Assembly (NCBI RefSeq): GCF_030268885.1
Contig: NZ_BSSA01000026.1
Coordinates: 59,367-123,366 of the forward strand
Direction: 5' to 3'
Length of the DNA: 64,000 nucleotides
From: Kitasatospora phosalacinea
Lineage (GTDB): Bacteria; Actinomycetota; Actinomycetes; Streptomycetales; Streptomycetaceae
Part shown: piece after piece, positions 33,640 through 42,729 of the stretch
Layout: the number at the start of each line of letters is the position of its first letter
Numbering within the stretch: position 1 is the stretch's first letter
Position numbers and translations under genes: made by a program
The notes under the pieces: model-generated
What the model saw: the letters and a program-made list of their open reading frames with translations, nothing else
The model's database searches: none
What the model was told of the DNA's origin: nothing

Positions 33640-34683
33640 TCACCACAGCTGGTCCCACCACCAGGCGATCTCGGGGTAGGGCGGCGGGGTGAGCCGGCCG
33701 TCGGCGGGCCGTTCGGCGCGCTCGGCGGTCGGGACGCTGCCGGGGGTGCGCTCGGTGTAGCGGGCGGAGGTGAAGCCCCACTCCAGGTTGCCGCTCACCA
33801 GGTTGGACAACTGCGTGATGTAGCGCTGCAGTTCGGCCCCGGCGCGGCGGGAGGTGCGGTCGGAGAGGCGGAGGAACAGGCACATGGTGCGGTCGTGCAG
33901 GGCGGCGGCCTCCAGCAGCGCCTGCTCCTGGGAGCAGCCCAGGTGGCGCTGGAGCGCGTCCACGATGTTGCTCTCCAGGGCGCCGTGGTCGTCCTCGCGC
34001 CGGAAGGAGTAGACGTCGGCCGCGACCAGCACCAGGAACTTGGCGGCCTCGGTGAGGGCGTGCACCCGGGGGGAGTCCAGCTGGGACTGCGGGATGGCGG
34101 TGCGCTCGCAGACCTCGATGAGCTCGATGCAGGAGCGGCTGCCGCGGTCCAGCGGGCCGATCGTCAGGTACTCGGAGAGCGTCATCGGCCGGCGCTCGGT
34201 GCGGTAGGCGACGATGGTGGCGGCGCCCATGAAGGACTCCAGCTGGCTGTCCGCCCAGCGCTTGACGGAGAGCGCGGGGGCCCAGGCGCGGGCCCGGCCG
34301 AACACGTCGCGGACGGAGGCGACGTAGCGGTCGGTCTCGTTCGGGTGGGAGTTCGAGGAATTGATAACAGCCAGTAGCGTGGCTGCTATCGTGAGTACGC
34401 GGGCGGGGTCCCGGCTGAGTCGGCCGGTGTCCCACTCGTCGTCCAGGGTGAGCATGCTGCAGAGCCACTGGGAGGCCAGCTCCAACCCCGTGGTGCCCTC
34501 GGCGTCCCGGGCGATCCGGCAGACGAACTCGTGCGCGCCGATGGCGAGCAGGCGCTTGCGGCGTTCGGCGTCCTCGGTGAAACCCATGGCGTCGAGCCAG
34601 AGCTCGGTGCTCTTGCCGACGGCTTCGTGGTCCGGGTGCAGGCTGGACGGGATCGGGCAGAAGAGCGCGGGTATTGCAGCCAA
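33640..34683 (-). CDS. Class I terpene synthase
   Basis: A 347-residue bacterial terpene cyclase. The Asp-rich Mg2+ motif is D81-D82-E-W-D85. The second metal motif, normally NDxxSxxxE, reads A222-D223-V-Y-S226-F-R-R-E230, so the Asn ligand is Ala. A pyrophosphate-sensing Arg (about 180) and a C-terminal RY pair (QRYITQL) are present. Product cannot be predicted. The start is TTG 34683, supported by TGGAGA 6 bases upstream. It is divergent from a LAL regulator 275 bases away. Confidence 0.87.
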   Translation of the reverse strand: MAAIPALFCPIPSSLHPDHEAVGKSTELWLDAMGFTEDAERRKRLLAIGAHEFVCRIARDAEGTTGLELASQWLCSMLTLDDEWDTGRLSRDPARVLTIAATLLAVINSSNSHPNETDRYVASVRDVFGRARAWAPALSVKRWADSQLESFMGAATIVAYRTERRPMTLSEYLTIGPLDRGSRSCIELIEVCERTAIPQSQLDSPRVHALTEAAKFLVLVAADVYSFRREDDHGALESNIVDALQRHLGCSQEQALLEAAALHDRTMCLFLRLSDRTSRRAGAELQRYITQLSNLVSGNLEWGFTSARYTERTPGSVPTAERAERPADGRLTPPPYPEIAWWWDQLW

Positions 34684-34958
34684 CGTGTCTCCAGAGCAGC
34701 CTGTTGCCGGTGTGGCGGGGAATCCGGGGGTGCGCGGATCCGGGCGATGGCCTTCCCCGGCGAAGATCGACTACACCCGTGTGGCCGGAAAGTTATCCGA
34801 TCGGATCGTCAGATGTCATGACTGATAAGGCATTTGCCCCGGGCAACAGTGTCTGACACCGCGTCAAGCGTCCCTGCCTGCGCGAACGTCGCCCGCGGGG
34901 CCCGCGGCGGCGCTAAGGTCGGGAACGGAGTGCCGGACGGCGAGTCGGAGGGACGGGC
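34684..34958. promoter_or_regulatory. Divergent promoter region with clustered palindromes
   Basis: A relatively AT-rich 275-base region between terpene synthase and LAL regulator. It holds CCGATCGG (34798-34805), TTGCCCCGGGCAA (34834-34846, 6-base arms) and GTGTCTGACAC (34849-34859, 5-base arms). These are candidate operators. Confidence 0.55.
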
Positions 34959-37898
34959 GTGGCCGAGGAGCAGAACGGGCCGCAGGATCGGGCGGTCGGG
35001 GAAGGGCTGTGGGAGCGCGAGCAGGAACTGCGCTCCGCGCACCAGGCGGTGGACAAACTCTGCCGCGACTACGCCGCGGGCGGCCTGAAGATCGGCGAAC
35101 TGCTGGTCTTCCACGGCGCCCCCGGCATCGGCAAGACCTCCGTCCTGGAGCAGGTCCGCCGGATCGCCGGAGCCCGCCAGGACTCCACCGTGCTGTTCGC
35201 CCGGGGCAGCGAGCGGCAGCGCAAGGAGCCGTTCCGGGTGCTGCGGCAACTGCTGCTCCCGGTGCTCGGCAGCCTGAACGAGGCCGAGCGCGAGGCGGTG
35301 TTCGGCAGCTGGCAGAACATCGTCGCCCCGGCCGTCGGCCTGGCCCCGCCGTCCGACGAGGTCGAGCGCCCGGACCCGCAGAGCGTCCGCGACGGCCTGG
35401 ACTTCGTCATCACCCAACTCGCGCCCCGGCGGGCCCCCTTGGTGGTGATCGTCGACGACCTGCACGCCGTCGACCAGGAGTCGCTGACCTGGCTGGCGTC
35501 CTTCGCGGTGCGCGCCCGCGAGCTGCCCGTGCTGCTGGTCTTCGCCTACCGCGACGAGTTCGAGGACGAGGGCCGCCCGTTCGCCGCGCAGATCCAGGAA
35601 CGGGCCGCCCGCGTCCACGAGTTGATGCCGCTCAACCCGGTGTCGGTGGCCGCCATCGTGCAGGGCGAGTTCGCCGAGGCCGACGACGGCTTCTGCCGCC
35701 AGGTCTGGGCGGTCACCGCCGGGCGCCCCTACGACACCGTCGCGCTGCTGCGCGAGGTCCGCGACCAGAACCTCGAACCGGTCGAGGAGAACTCGCCCCG
35801 GCTGCGCGACCTGGCGGCCGCCGCCCGCGGCGAGGGGCGCGACTACTGGCTCGACAAGCTCGGCACCAACGTCCTGCGGTTCGCCTGGGCCGCGGCCCTG
35901 CTCGGCACCGAGATCAAGGAGGACGTGGCCGCCGCGATCTCCGGCCAGGGCCCCGCGCAGGCCGCCGAGTCCGTCCAGGTGCTGCGCCGCAAGCGGGTCC
36001 TCACCAGCCAGCCCGACGGCAGGCTGGAGTTCGTCCACCCGCTGATCGCCACCTCGATCTACCAGTCGATCCCGCCCGCGGCCCGCACCGGCATGCACGG
36101 CCAGGCCGCCACCGTGATCGAGAACACCGGCGGCTCGCTGATCGAGGCCGCCCGCCACCTGCTGGAGACCCACCCCGGCGAGGGCGACGACGCCATGGTG
36201 CGCAAACTGCGCCGCGCCGCCGCCGAGAACCACGCGATCGGCGCGCCCGAAGCCGCCCGCCGCTGTCTGGAGCGCGCCCTGAACGAGCCGCCGGACGAGG
36301 ACGACTACGCCGAGGTGCTGTACGAACTCGCCTGCGCCAGCCTGCTCACCGACCCCGAGGCCACCGCCAACCAGCTGCGCCGCGCCATCGACACGGAGGA
36401 CGGCCTCAGCCCCGACCTGCGGGTCGAGGCGGTGTTCCGGCTCTCCGAGGTGATCGCCCACGGCGGCGACCTGGACGGTGCCGCCGCGCTCTGCCTGGAC
36501 GAGTCGGAACGCGCCCCCGACGGCCCGGGCCGGCTCCGGCTGCTGGTCGCCCACCTGCTCTACACCGCCCTGCAGCGCGACGAGGAGAACGGGCCCGAGC
36601 GCGCCGAACGCGTCCGCCGGCTCGTCGAGGAGGTCGACCCGGACAGCGAGGCCGCCCGACCCGTCCGCGCCCTGCACGCCTGGGACCTCACCCTCCAGGG
36701 CGGCAGCACCGCGGAGGCGCTGCGGACGGCCGAGAGCGCCCTGGTGGACGGCAAGCTGCCCGCCAGCCTCGGCTGGACCAACACCACCTGGAACTTCGAA
36801 CTGCCCGCGCTGCTCGGCCTGTGCTTCGCCTACAACGACGAACTCGCCCGCGCCGAGAAGCTGTTCAGCTCCGCCATCCTGGAGTTCGAGATCGCCGGGT
36901 GGAGCGGCGCCCACCGCGGCTTCGCCTACTTCCTGATGGGCTACGCCCGGCTGCGCCGCGGCTTCCTGCCGGAGGCCGAGGACTTCCTGCGCCGCGGCCT
37001 GCGGATCGCCGACCGGATGGGCGCCGGCCTGCCGCTGACCTGGAACCTGGTCGGCGCGCTGATCGACACCCTGCTGGCCCGCGGCCGCGACCACGAAGCC
37101 TGGGAGACCGCGGCCAAGTACCGCTTCCAGCCGCCCTACCACCAGACGGCGCTGCTGCTGCCCGACGTGGCCACCATCTACGGCAAGCTGTTGATCTCGC
37201 GCGGCGAGCACGCGAGGGCCGTCGAGGTGCTGGTGGAGACCGGCCACCGGCTGGACCGGCGCGGCTGGCGCTCCACCGTGCACGCCCCGTGGGCCGGACA
37301 CCTGGCGGTCGCGATGGCGCACCAGGACCTGACGGCCGCCCGCAAGATCGGCGAGGACGCGGTGGCGCGGGCCAAGGAGTCCGGCTCGCCGTCGGCGATC
37401 GGCACCGCGCTGCGGCTGGCGGCCGAGGTCTGGGAGGGCGGGCACGCCGTCGAGCTCCTCCAGGAGGCGGTCGGCCTGCTGGGCCGCTCCCCGGCGAGCT
37501 ACGAGCACGCGCACGCCCTGGTCGACCTGGGCGCCGCGCTGGTGGAGGTCGGCCGCAGCCTGGAGGCCGCGGAGCACCTGTACCAGGGCATGGACCTGGC
37601 CAAGCACTGCGGTGCCGACGGGCTGGAGGCGCGGGCCCGCGAGGTGCTCTCCTCGGCCGGGCTGCAGCCCAACCGCCCGGCGCTCCCCGCCAAGGACAGC
37701 CTGAACCAGAACGAGCTCGCGGTCGCCCGGCTCGCCGCCCGCTCGCTGCCGCCGCAGCGGATCGCCGAGGAGCTGAGGCTCCCGCTGGGTCTGGTCAAGC
37801 AGCGCCTGGCGGCCGTCCACCGCAAGCTCGGCGCCGGGCCCGAGGGCCTCGCGGACGCGCTCGGATTGCCCGTCGACGGCCCCGGGCAGGCTGACTGA
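34959..37898 (+). CDS. LAL-type large ATP-binding regulator
   Basis: A 979-residue protein. It opens with an AAA/STAND ATPase: Walker A GAPGIGKT (53-60) and Walker B VVIVDDLH (about 163-170). A long helical repeat region follows. The C-terminal 55 residues resemble a LuxR helix-turn-helix (LNQNELAVARLAARSLPPQRIAEELRLP then VKQRLAAVHRKLGA), though less canonical than usual. LAL proteins commonly activate secondary-metabolite or sugar genes; here the divergent terpene synthase is the obvious candidate target. GTG 34959 is the start. Confidence 0.85.
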   Translation: MAEEQNGPQDRAVGEGLWEREQELRSAHQAVDKLCRDYAAGGLKIGELLVFHGAPGIGKTSVLEQVRRIAGARQDSTVLFARGSERQRKEPFRVLRQLLLPVLGSLNEAEREAVFGSWQNIVAPAVGLAPPSDEVERPDPQSVRDGLDFVITQLAPRRAPLVVIVDDLHAVDQESLTWLASFAVRARELPVLLVFAYRDEFEDEGRPFAAQIQERAARVHELMPLNPVSVAAIVQGEFAEADDGFCRQVWAVTAGRPYDTVALLREVRDQNLEPVEENSPRLRDLAAAARGEGRDYWLDKLGTNVLRFAWAAALLGTEIKEDVAAAISGQGPAQAAESVQVLRRKRVLTSQPDGRLEFVHPLIATSIYQSIPPAARTGMHGQAATVIENTGGSLIEAARHLLETHPGEGDDAMVRKLRRAAAENHAIGAPEAARRCLERALNEPPDEDDYAEVLYELACASLLTDPEATANQLRRAIDTEDGLSPDLRVEAVFRLSEVIAHGGDLDGAAALCLDESERAPDGPGRLRLLVAHLLYTALQRDEENGPERAERVRRLVEEVDPDSEAARPVRALHAWDLTLQGGSTAEALRTAESALVDGKLPASLGWTNTTWNFELPALLGLCFAYNDELARAEKLFSSAILEFEIAGWSGAHRGFAYFLMGYARLRRGFLPEAEDFLRRGLRIADRMGAGLPLTWNLVGALIDTLLARGRDHEAWETAAKYRFQPPYHQTALLLPDVATIYGKLLISRGEHARAVEVLVETGHRLDRRGWRSTVHAPWAGHLAVAMAHQDLTAARKIGEDAVARAKESGSPSAIGTALRLAAEVWEGGHAVELLQEAVGLLGRSPASYEHAHALVDLGAALVEVGRSLEAAEHLYQGMDLAKHCGADGLEARAREVLSSAGLQPNRPALPAKDSLNQNELAVARLAARSLPPQRIAEELRLPLGLVKQRLAAVHRKLGAGPEGLADALGLPVDGPGQAD

Positions 37899-37916
37899 CG
37901 GCCAGGCCGATCCGGT

Positions 37917-37950
37917 CGGCGCGCGGGGCGGGTCTCCGGTCCGCGCGCCG
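37917..37950 (+). terminator. Terminator hairpin after the LAL gene
   Basis: Stem 37917-37926 with 37941-37950 (10 bp, 14-base loop), 18 bases after the stop. Confidence 0.6.
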
Positions 37951-38001
37951 GGTCGGGCTACGCTGACCCGGCAGGAAGATCACGAACCGAGGAGCAGCCC
38001 C

Positions 38002-39072
38002 ATGACCGCGCCGGCCGAGCCCACCGAGGTGCACCGGGCACCCTACGACCACTCCGGCGCCGGAATGGGACTGGAGCGCTGGACGCTGCGGGCCGGGCCG
38101 ATCGAGGCGACGGTGATCACCCTGGGGGCCGCGCTGCACACCCTGACCGCCCCGGACCGCTCCGGCACCCCCGCCCAACTGCTGCTCACCAGCGAGGACG
38201 TGGCCGCCCTGCTCGGCCCGGCCAAGCACTACGGGGTCACCGTCGGGCGGTACGCCAACCGGATCGGGGGCAGCCGGATCACCGTCGACGGCGAGGAGCA
38301 CCCGCTGCTGCCCACCGGCAACGGCGTCACCCTGCACGGCGGCCCGGACTCCTTCTCGCACCGGGTGTGGGACGCCGAGGAGATCCCCGGCGGGGTGCGG
38401 ATGCACCTGCACTCGCCGGACGGCGACCAGGGCTTCCCGGGCGCGCTGGACGTCTGGGTCGACTTCACCCTCGCCGGCTCCGACCTGGTCATCTCCTACC
38501 GGGCGGTGACCACCAAGCCGACGGTGCTCAACCTGACCAACCACGCCTACTTCAACCTGGCCGGGGAGGGCAGCGGCGACGTGCTCGGCCACCTGCTGAC
38601 CGTCGACGCGGACGCGTACACCCCGGTCGACGAGCGGCAGATCCCGTACGGCCCGTACGAGCCGGTGGCGGGCACCCCGTTCGACTTCACCACCGCCCGG
38701 CCGATCGGCGAGCAGATCCACGACGGGCACCCGCAGCTGAAACTTTCACGCGGTTACGACCACAACTGGGTGCTGCGCGAGCGGCCCGCGGACGGGCCGC
38801 CGGTGCGGGCGGCGCTGCTGGCGGACCCGGGCAGCGGGCGGACGCTGGAGGTGCTGACCACCGAGCCGGGCATCCAGGTGTACACCGCGAACGGCTTCGA
38901 CGGCGCGGTCACCGGCCCGTCCGGGGTGCCGTACGGCCCGCACGCCGGGGTGGCGCTGGAGACCCAGCACCACCCGGACTCGCCGCACCAGCCGTCCTAC
39001 CCGTCGACCGAGCTGCGGCCGGGGCAGGAGTTCCGGTCCACCACCGTGCTGCGGCTGGGCACCGCGGGCTGA
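38002..39072 (+). CDS. galM: Aldose 1-epimerase (mutarotase)
   Basis: A 356-residue galactose mutarotase. Typical segments are YGVTVGRYANRI, LHGG (with the substrate His), NLTNHAYFNL (second catalytic His) and the late GVALETQHHPDSPH with the catalytic Glu. It interconverts alpha and beta anomers of aldoses. GAGGAGC precedes ATG 38002 at 9 bases. It stands beside but is separated by a terminator from the maltose cluster, so the link to sugar uptake is positional only. Confidence 0.92.
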   Translation: MTAPAEPTEVHRAPYDHSGAGMGLERWTLRAGPIEATVITLGAALHTLTAPDRSGTPAQLLLTSEDVAALLGPAKHYGVTVGRYANRIGGSRITVDGEEHPLLPTGNGVTLHGGPDSFSHRVWDAEEIPGGVRMHLHSPDGDQGFPGALDVWVDFTLAGSDLVISYRAVTTKPTVLNLTNHAYFNLAGEGSGDVLGHLLTVDADAYTPVDERQIPYGPYEPVAGTPFDFTTARPIGEQIHDGHPQLKLSRGYDHNWVLRERPADGPPVRAALLADPGSGRTLEVLTTEPGIQVYTANGFDGAVTGPSGVPYGPHAGVALETQHHPDSPHQPSYPSTELRPGQEFRSTTVLRLGTAG

Positions 39073-39088
39073 CCCGCCGCCGACCGGA

Positions 39089-39120
39089 GGCCCCCGGGAG
39101 CGCTGCTCCCGGGGGCCTTT
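39089..39120 (+). terminator. Rho-independent-like terminator after galM
   Basis: Perfect 13-base stem (39089-39101 with 39105-39117), 3-base loop, followed by TTT. Confidence 0.88.
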
Positions 39121-39217
39121 CCGTGCCCGCCGACTGCAAGGGGTTTCCGCAAGGCGACGGACGGTCAAGACGCGCGGCGGCAACTCTAAGGACACGTGGA
39201 CGTAACGATCCCCGTCA

Positions 39218-39271
39218 TCTTTCAGAAACTTGCTGCAAGGGCTTTCAGCAATGCTTGCCGCGCTGTTACGT
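39218..39271 (+). promoter_or_regulatory. malE promoter with LacI-type operator
   Basis: CTTGCTGCAAG (39229-39239) is a perfect dyad with a central T, as bound by LacI-family proteins. Around it the element CTTTCAG(A/C)AA...CTTGC occurs twice (from 39218 and 39242). A weak -35 TTTCAG (39243-39248) and -10 TTACGT (39266-39271), 17 bases apart, would put the operators across the promoter. Further GCAAG half-sites occur upstream near 39136-39155. Binding by MalR is inferred from the linked malR gene. The rest of the 301-base gap before malE has no gene. Confidence 0.65.
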
Positions 39272-39373
39272 TCCTGCTCAAGCCCGGCGGCCGCAACGGC
39301 GCAGTCGGCTTCGGACAGCCATTATGCGCCGTCCTCCTCCATCTCGGGCACCCCCACCTTTCTAGGAGTTTCC

Positions 39374-40657
39374 ATGCGGCGTGGCATCGCGGCCTCCGCT
39401 CTCGTTGCGGCTCTGGCGGTCTCCATGGCGGCTTGCAGCAGCAGCGGCTCCGGCTCGGACGCCAAGGGCGACGGCGGACCGGTCACCATCACCTACTGGG
39501 ACACCTCGAACGCGACCAACGAGGCCCCGAACTACCAGGAGCTGGTCAAGAAGTTCGAGGCCGCGAACCCGAACGTCAAGGTCAACTTCGTCAACGTGCC
39601 GTTCGACACGGCGCAGAACAAGCTGCAGACCGCGATGGGCGCCAAGGGCGCGCCGGACGTCTTCCGCGCCGAGGTCGGCTGGACCTCCGCCTTCGCCAAG
39701 GCCGGCTACCTGGAGCCGCTGGACGGCACCCCCGCGCTGACCGACGCCTCCGTCTTCCAGCCCTCGCTGATCCAGCAGGCCAAGTACTCGGGCAAGACCT
39801 ACGGCGTCCCGCTGGTCACCGACACCCTCGCCCTGATGTACAACAAGGAGCTCTTCGCCAAGGCCGGCATCACCGCCGCCCCCACCACCTGGGACGAGCT
39901 CAAGGCCGACGCCGCGCAGCTGAAGGAGAAGGCCGGCGTCGACGGCTTTTGGCTGAAGGCCGGTGACGGCTACTACGCGATGCCGTTCCTGTACGGCGAG
40001 GGCACCAACATGGTGGACGCCGCGGGCAAGAAGATCACCATCAACTCGGCCGAGGCCGTCAAGGCCGTCGAGACCTACAAGTCGATGTTCACCTCGCCCG
40101 GCACCGCGAAGGCCGACGTCACCACCGACGCCTACGCGCACATGATGGACGCCTTCAACAACGGCAAGGTCGCGGCGATCATCCAGGGTCCCTGGGAGGT
40201 CACCAACGTCTACAAGGGCGCCGCGTTCGCCGACAAGAAGAACCTCGGCATCGCCGCCGTCCCGAACGGCTCCTCCGGCAAGGGCGGCGCCCCCACCGGC
40301 GGCCACAACGTCTCCGTCTACGCCGGCTCGGACAAGGCCCACAAGGAGGCCGCCGAGAAGCTCGCCGCCTTCCTGACCTCCGCCGAGAGCCAGACCTTCC
40401 TCGCGCTGAAGAACGGCACCCTGCCCACCCGCAGCGACGCCTACACCGCCGAGGTCAAGGCCAACCCGGGCATCGCCGACTTCCAGGCGATCCTGACCTC
40501 CGCCCAGCCGCGCCCCGAACTGCCCGAGTACGCCTCGCTGTTCGGCTCCTTCGGCACCAACCTCGGCAAGATCGTCCAGGACCAGTCCGACATCAAGGCC
40601 GGTCTGGACGCCACCGCGACCGACTACGCGAAGCTCCTCCCGGACTTCAGCAAGTAA
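39374..40657 (+). CDS. malE: Maltose/maltodextrin-binding lipoprotein
   Basis: A 427-residue solute-binding protein of family 1. The signal peptide ends in lipobox SMAAC (Cys 21) followed by a Ser/Gly linker. The body has ITYWDTSNATNE, FRAEVGWTSAFAKAGYLEPLDG, GVPLVTDTLALMYNKELF and GPWEVTN, matching Streptomyces MalE. AGGAG lies 5-6 bases before ATG 39374. Sugar specificity for maltose/maltodextrin is inferred from linkage to malFG and aglA. Confidence 0.92.
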   Translation: MRRGIAASALVAALAVSMAACSSSGSGSDAKGDGGPVTITYWDTSNATNEAPNYQELVKKFEAANPNVKVNFVNVPFDTAQNKLQTAMGAKGAPDVFRAEVGWTSAFAKAGYLEPLDGTPALTDASVFQPSLIQQAKYSGKTYGVPLVTDTLALMYNKELFAKAGITAAPTTWDELKADAAQLKEKAGVDGFWLKAGDGYYAMPFLYGEGTNMVDAAGKKITINSAEAVKAVETYKSMFTSPGTAKADVTTDAYAHMMDAFNNGKVAAIIQGPWEVTNVYKGAAFADKKNLGIAAVPNGSSGKGGAPTGGHNVSVYAGSDKAHKEAAEKLAAFLTSAESQTFLALKNGTLPTRSDAYTAEVKANPGIADFQAILTSAQPRPELPEYASLFGSFGTNLGKIVQDQSDIKAGLDATATDYAKLLPDFSK

Positions 40658-40666
40658 TCGGATCGG

Positions 40667-40700
40667 CCGCCCGGCCCACACCTGACGGTGGGCCGGGCGG
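40667..40700 (+). terminator. Intra-operon hairpin between malE and malF
   Basis: Perfect 13-base stem (40667-40679 with 40688-40700), 8-base loop, starting 10 bases after the malE stop and 88 before malF. It probably attenuates transcription or protects the malE message. Confidence 0.8.
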
Positions 40701-40787
40701 ACCCCGTGGGGCCCGCAGCAGGCCCCCCGTCAGACCCCCAGCAGTCGCCGAGGCAGGCGGCGGACCTCCCGGAGAAGGTGTCAACCC

Positions 40788-41738
40788 ATGGCAGTTGCGG
40801 TCGCACAGCGCATCAGGCTGTCGTACTCGAAGTACTGGTACGCGTACGCGATGATCGCGCCGGTCGTGATCGTCCTCGGGGTGCTGGTCGGCTACCCGTT
40901 GGTCCGCGGCATCTACCTGACCCTGACCAACGCCACCAGCCTCAACGTCGGTCGGCAGATCGGCGTCAACCACATCCCCGACAGCTTCGACTTCATCGGG
41001 CTGGACAACTACGCGGACGTGCTGTGGGGGCCGACCGCGTACGACCGCTTCTGGTCGCACTTCATCTGGACCGTCGCCTGGACCGCGATCTGCGTGGTCC
41101 TGCACTACGGCATCGGCCTGGGCCTGGCGCTGCTGCTCAACCGCAAGATGCGCGGCCGCGGCCTGTACCGGCTGGTGCTGATCCTGCCGTGGGCGGTGCC
41201 GACCTTCGTCACCGTCTTCTCCTGGCGGCTGATGCTCGCCGACGGCGGCGCCGTCAACGGGCTGCTCTCCTTCCTGCACCTGCCCGAACCCGCCTGGCTC
41301 TCCGACCCGCTGGCGCAGAAGGCCGCCGCGATCCTGGTCAACACCTGGGTCGGCGTGCCGTTCATGATGATCTCGCTGCTCGGCGGGCTCCAGTCGATCC
41401 CGCAGGAGCTGTACGAGGCCGCCGAGATGGACGGCGCCAGCCCCTGGCAGCGCTTCCGCCACGTCACCCTGCCCGGCCTGCGCACCGTCTCCTCGACCGT
41501 CGTGCTGCTCGGCGTGATCTGGACCTTCAACCAGTTCGCGGTCATCTTCCTGCTGTTCGGCTCCGGCGCCCCCGACGCGCAGATCCTGGTCACCTGGGCC
41601 TACCGCCTCGGCTTCGGCCAGCAGCCCTCCGACTACGCGCAGTCCGCGACCTACGGAATCCTGCTGCTGTCGATCCTGATCGTCTTCACCACCTTCTACC
41701 GCCGCTGGCTGGCCCGGAACGAGAAGGCCAACGGATGA
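40788..41738 (+). CDS. malF: Maltose ABC permease MalF
   Basis: A 316-residue permease with about six transmembrane helices and the sugar-type EAA loop YEAAEMDGASPWQRFRHVTLP near residue 205. It forms the channel with MalG. No ATPase is encoded in the cluster; in Streptomyces the shared ATPase MsiK serves this and other sugar importers. GGAGAAGG lies before ATG 40788, and the stop overlaps the malG start. Confidence 0.92.
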   Translation: MAVAVAQRIRLSYSKYWYAYAMIAPVVIVLGVLVGYPLVRGIYLTLTNATSLNVGRQIGVNHIPDSFDFIGLDNYADVLWGPTAYDRFWSHFIWTVAWTAICVVLHYGIGLGLALLLNRKMRGRGLYRLVLILPWAVPTFVTVFSWRLMLADGGAVNGLLSFLHLPEPAWLSDPLAQKAAAILVNTWVGVPFMMISLLGGLQSIPQELYEAAEMDGASPWQRFRHVTLPGLRTVSSTVVLLGVIWTFNQFAVIFLLFGSGAPDAQILVTWAYRLGFGQQPSDYAQSATYGILLLSILIVFTTFYRRWLARNEKANG

Positions 41739-42688
41739 GCACCCAGACCGCCCACCAGACCGAGGAACCCGACCAGGCAGGCAGCCCCATGACACTCACC
41801 GCCGACCGCCCCGCCGCCGGAGCGGCCACCACCGAGCGCCCCGCCAAGATCCGCCGCCGCGGGCAGTCCTCGCCGCTGGCCACCGTGCTCTCGCACGGCA
41901 CGCTGATCGTCGCCAGCCTGGTCGCGCTGTTCCCGGTGCTGTACATCGCGTACATCTCGCTCGGGCCGGACGACAACGACTACCTGCACCCGGCGAAGAT
42001 CTTCGACAAGATGACCTTCGCCAACTACACCAAGGTCATGAACGACACCGGGTTCTTCACCTGGTTCGGCAACTCGGCGATCGTGGCCGGCGGCACCACC
42101 GTGATCGGCGTGCTGATCGCCGCCTCCACCGGCTACGCGGTCTCCCGGATGCGCTTCCCCGGTTACCGCCAGCTGATGTGGACCCTGCTGGTCACCCAGA
42201 TGTTCCCGATCGCGGTGCTGATCGTCCCGATGTACTACATCCTGTCGAACCTCGGGATGCTGGACAGCTACACCGGCCTGATCCTGGTCTACTCGTCCAC
42301 CACCGTGCCGTACTGCGCCTGGCTGCTCAAGGGCTACTTCGACACCATCCCGATGGAGATCGACGAGGCGGGCCGGGTCGACGGGCTCTCCCCGATCGGC
42401 ACCTTCTGGCGGCTGATCCTGCCGCTGGCCCGCCCGGGCCTGGCGGTGGCCGCGTTCTACTCCTTCCTCACCGCCTGGGGCGAGGTCGCCTACGCCTCGA
42501 CCTTCATGCTCTCGTCCGACAAGTACACGCTGGCGGTCGGCCTGTCCTCGTTCGTCAGCGAGCACGACCACCAGTGGCAGCTGATGGCCGCCACCTCGGT
42601 GCTCATCGCGCTCCCCGCCGCGGTCGTCTTCTACCTCGTGCAGCGCCACCTGGTCACCGGTCTGACGGCCGGCGCCGCGAAGTCCTGA
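41735..42688 (+). CDS. malG: Maltose ABC permease MalG
   Basis: A 317-residue permease. It begins with a disordered 50-residue cytoplasmic extension, longer than in E. coli MalG, then about six helices and the EAA loop DEAGRVDGLSPIGTFWRLILP. ATG 41735 overlaps the malF stop (ATGA); an internal ATG at residue 19 is an alternative start. Confidence 0.92.
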   Translation: MSTQTAHQTEEPDQAGSPMTLTADRPAAGAATTERPAKIRRRGQSSPLATVLSHGTLIVASLVALFPVLYIAYISLGPDDNDYLHPAKIFDKMTFANYTKVMNDTGFFTWFGNSAIVAGGTTVIGVLIAASTGYAVSRMRFPGYRQLMWTLLVTQMFPIAVLIVPMYYILSNLGMLDSYTGLILVYSSTTVPYCAWLLKGYFDTIPMEIDEAGRVDGLSPIGTFWRLILPLARPGLAVAAFYSFLTAWGEVAYASTFMLSSDKYTLAVGLSSFVSEHDHQWQLMAATSVLIALPAAVVFYLVQRHLVTGLTAGAAKS

Positions 42689-42729
42689 ACGTCCCGTCAC
42701 TTCCACAGCCTTCAAGGGATGACTGTCCA

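Noticed and set aside
34809..37820. 1003-residue open frame antisense to the LAL gene
   Set aside because: Composition (Gly, Gln, Val, Arg-rich, no motif) is that of a shadow frame in high-GC DNA, and the opposite strand encodes a clear regulator.
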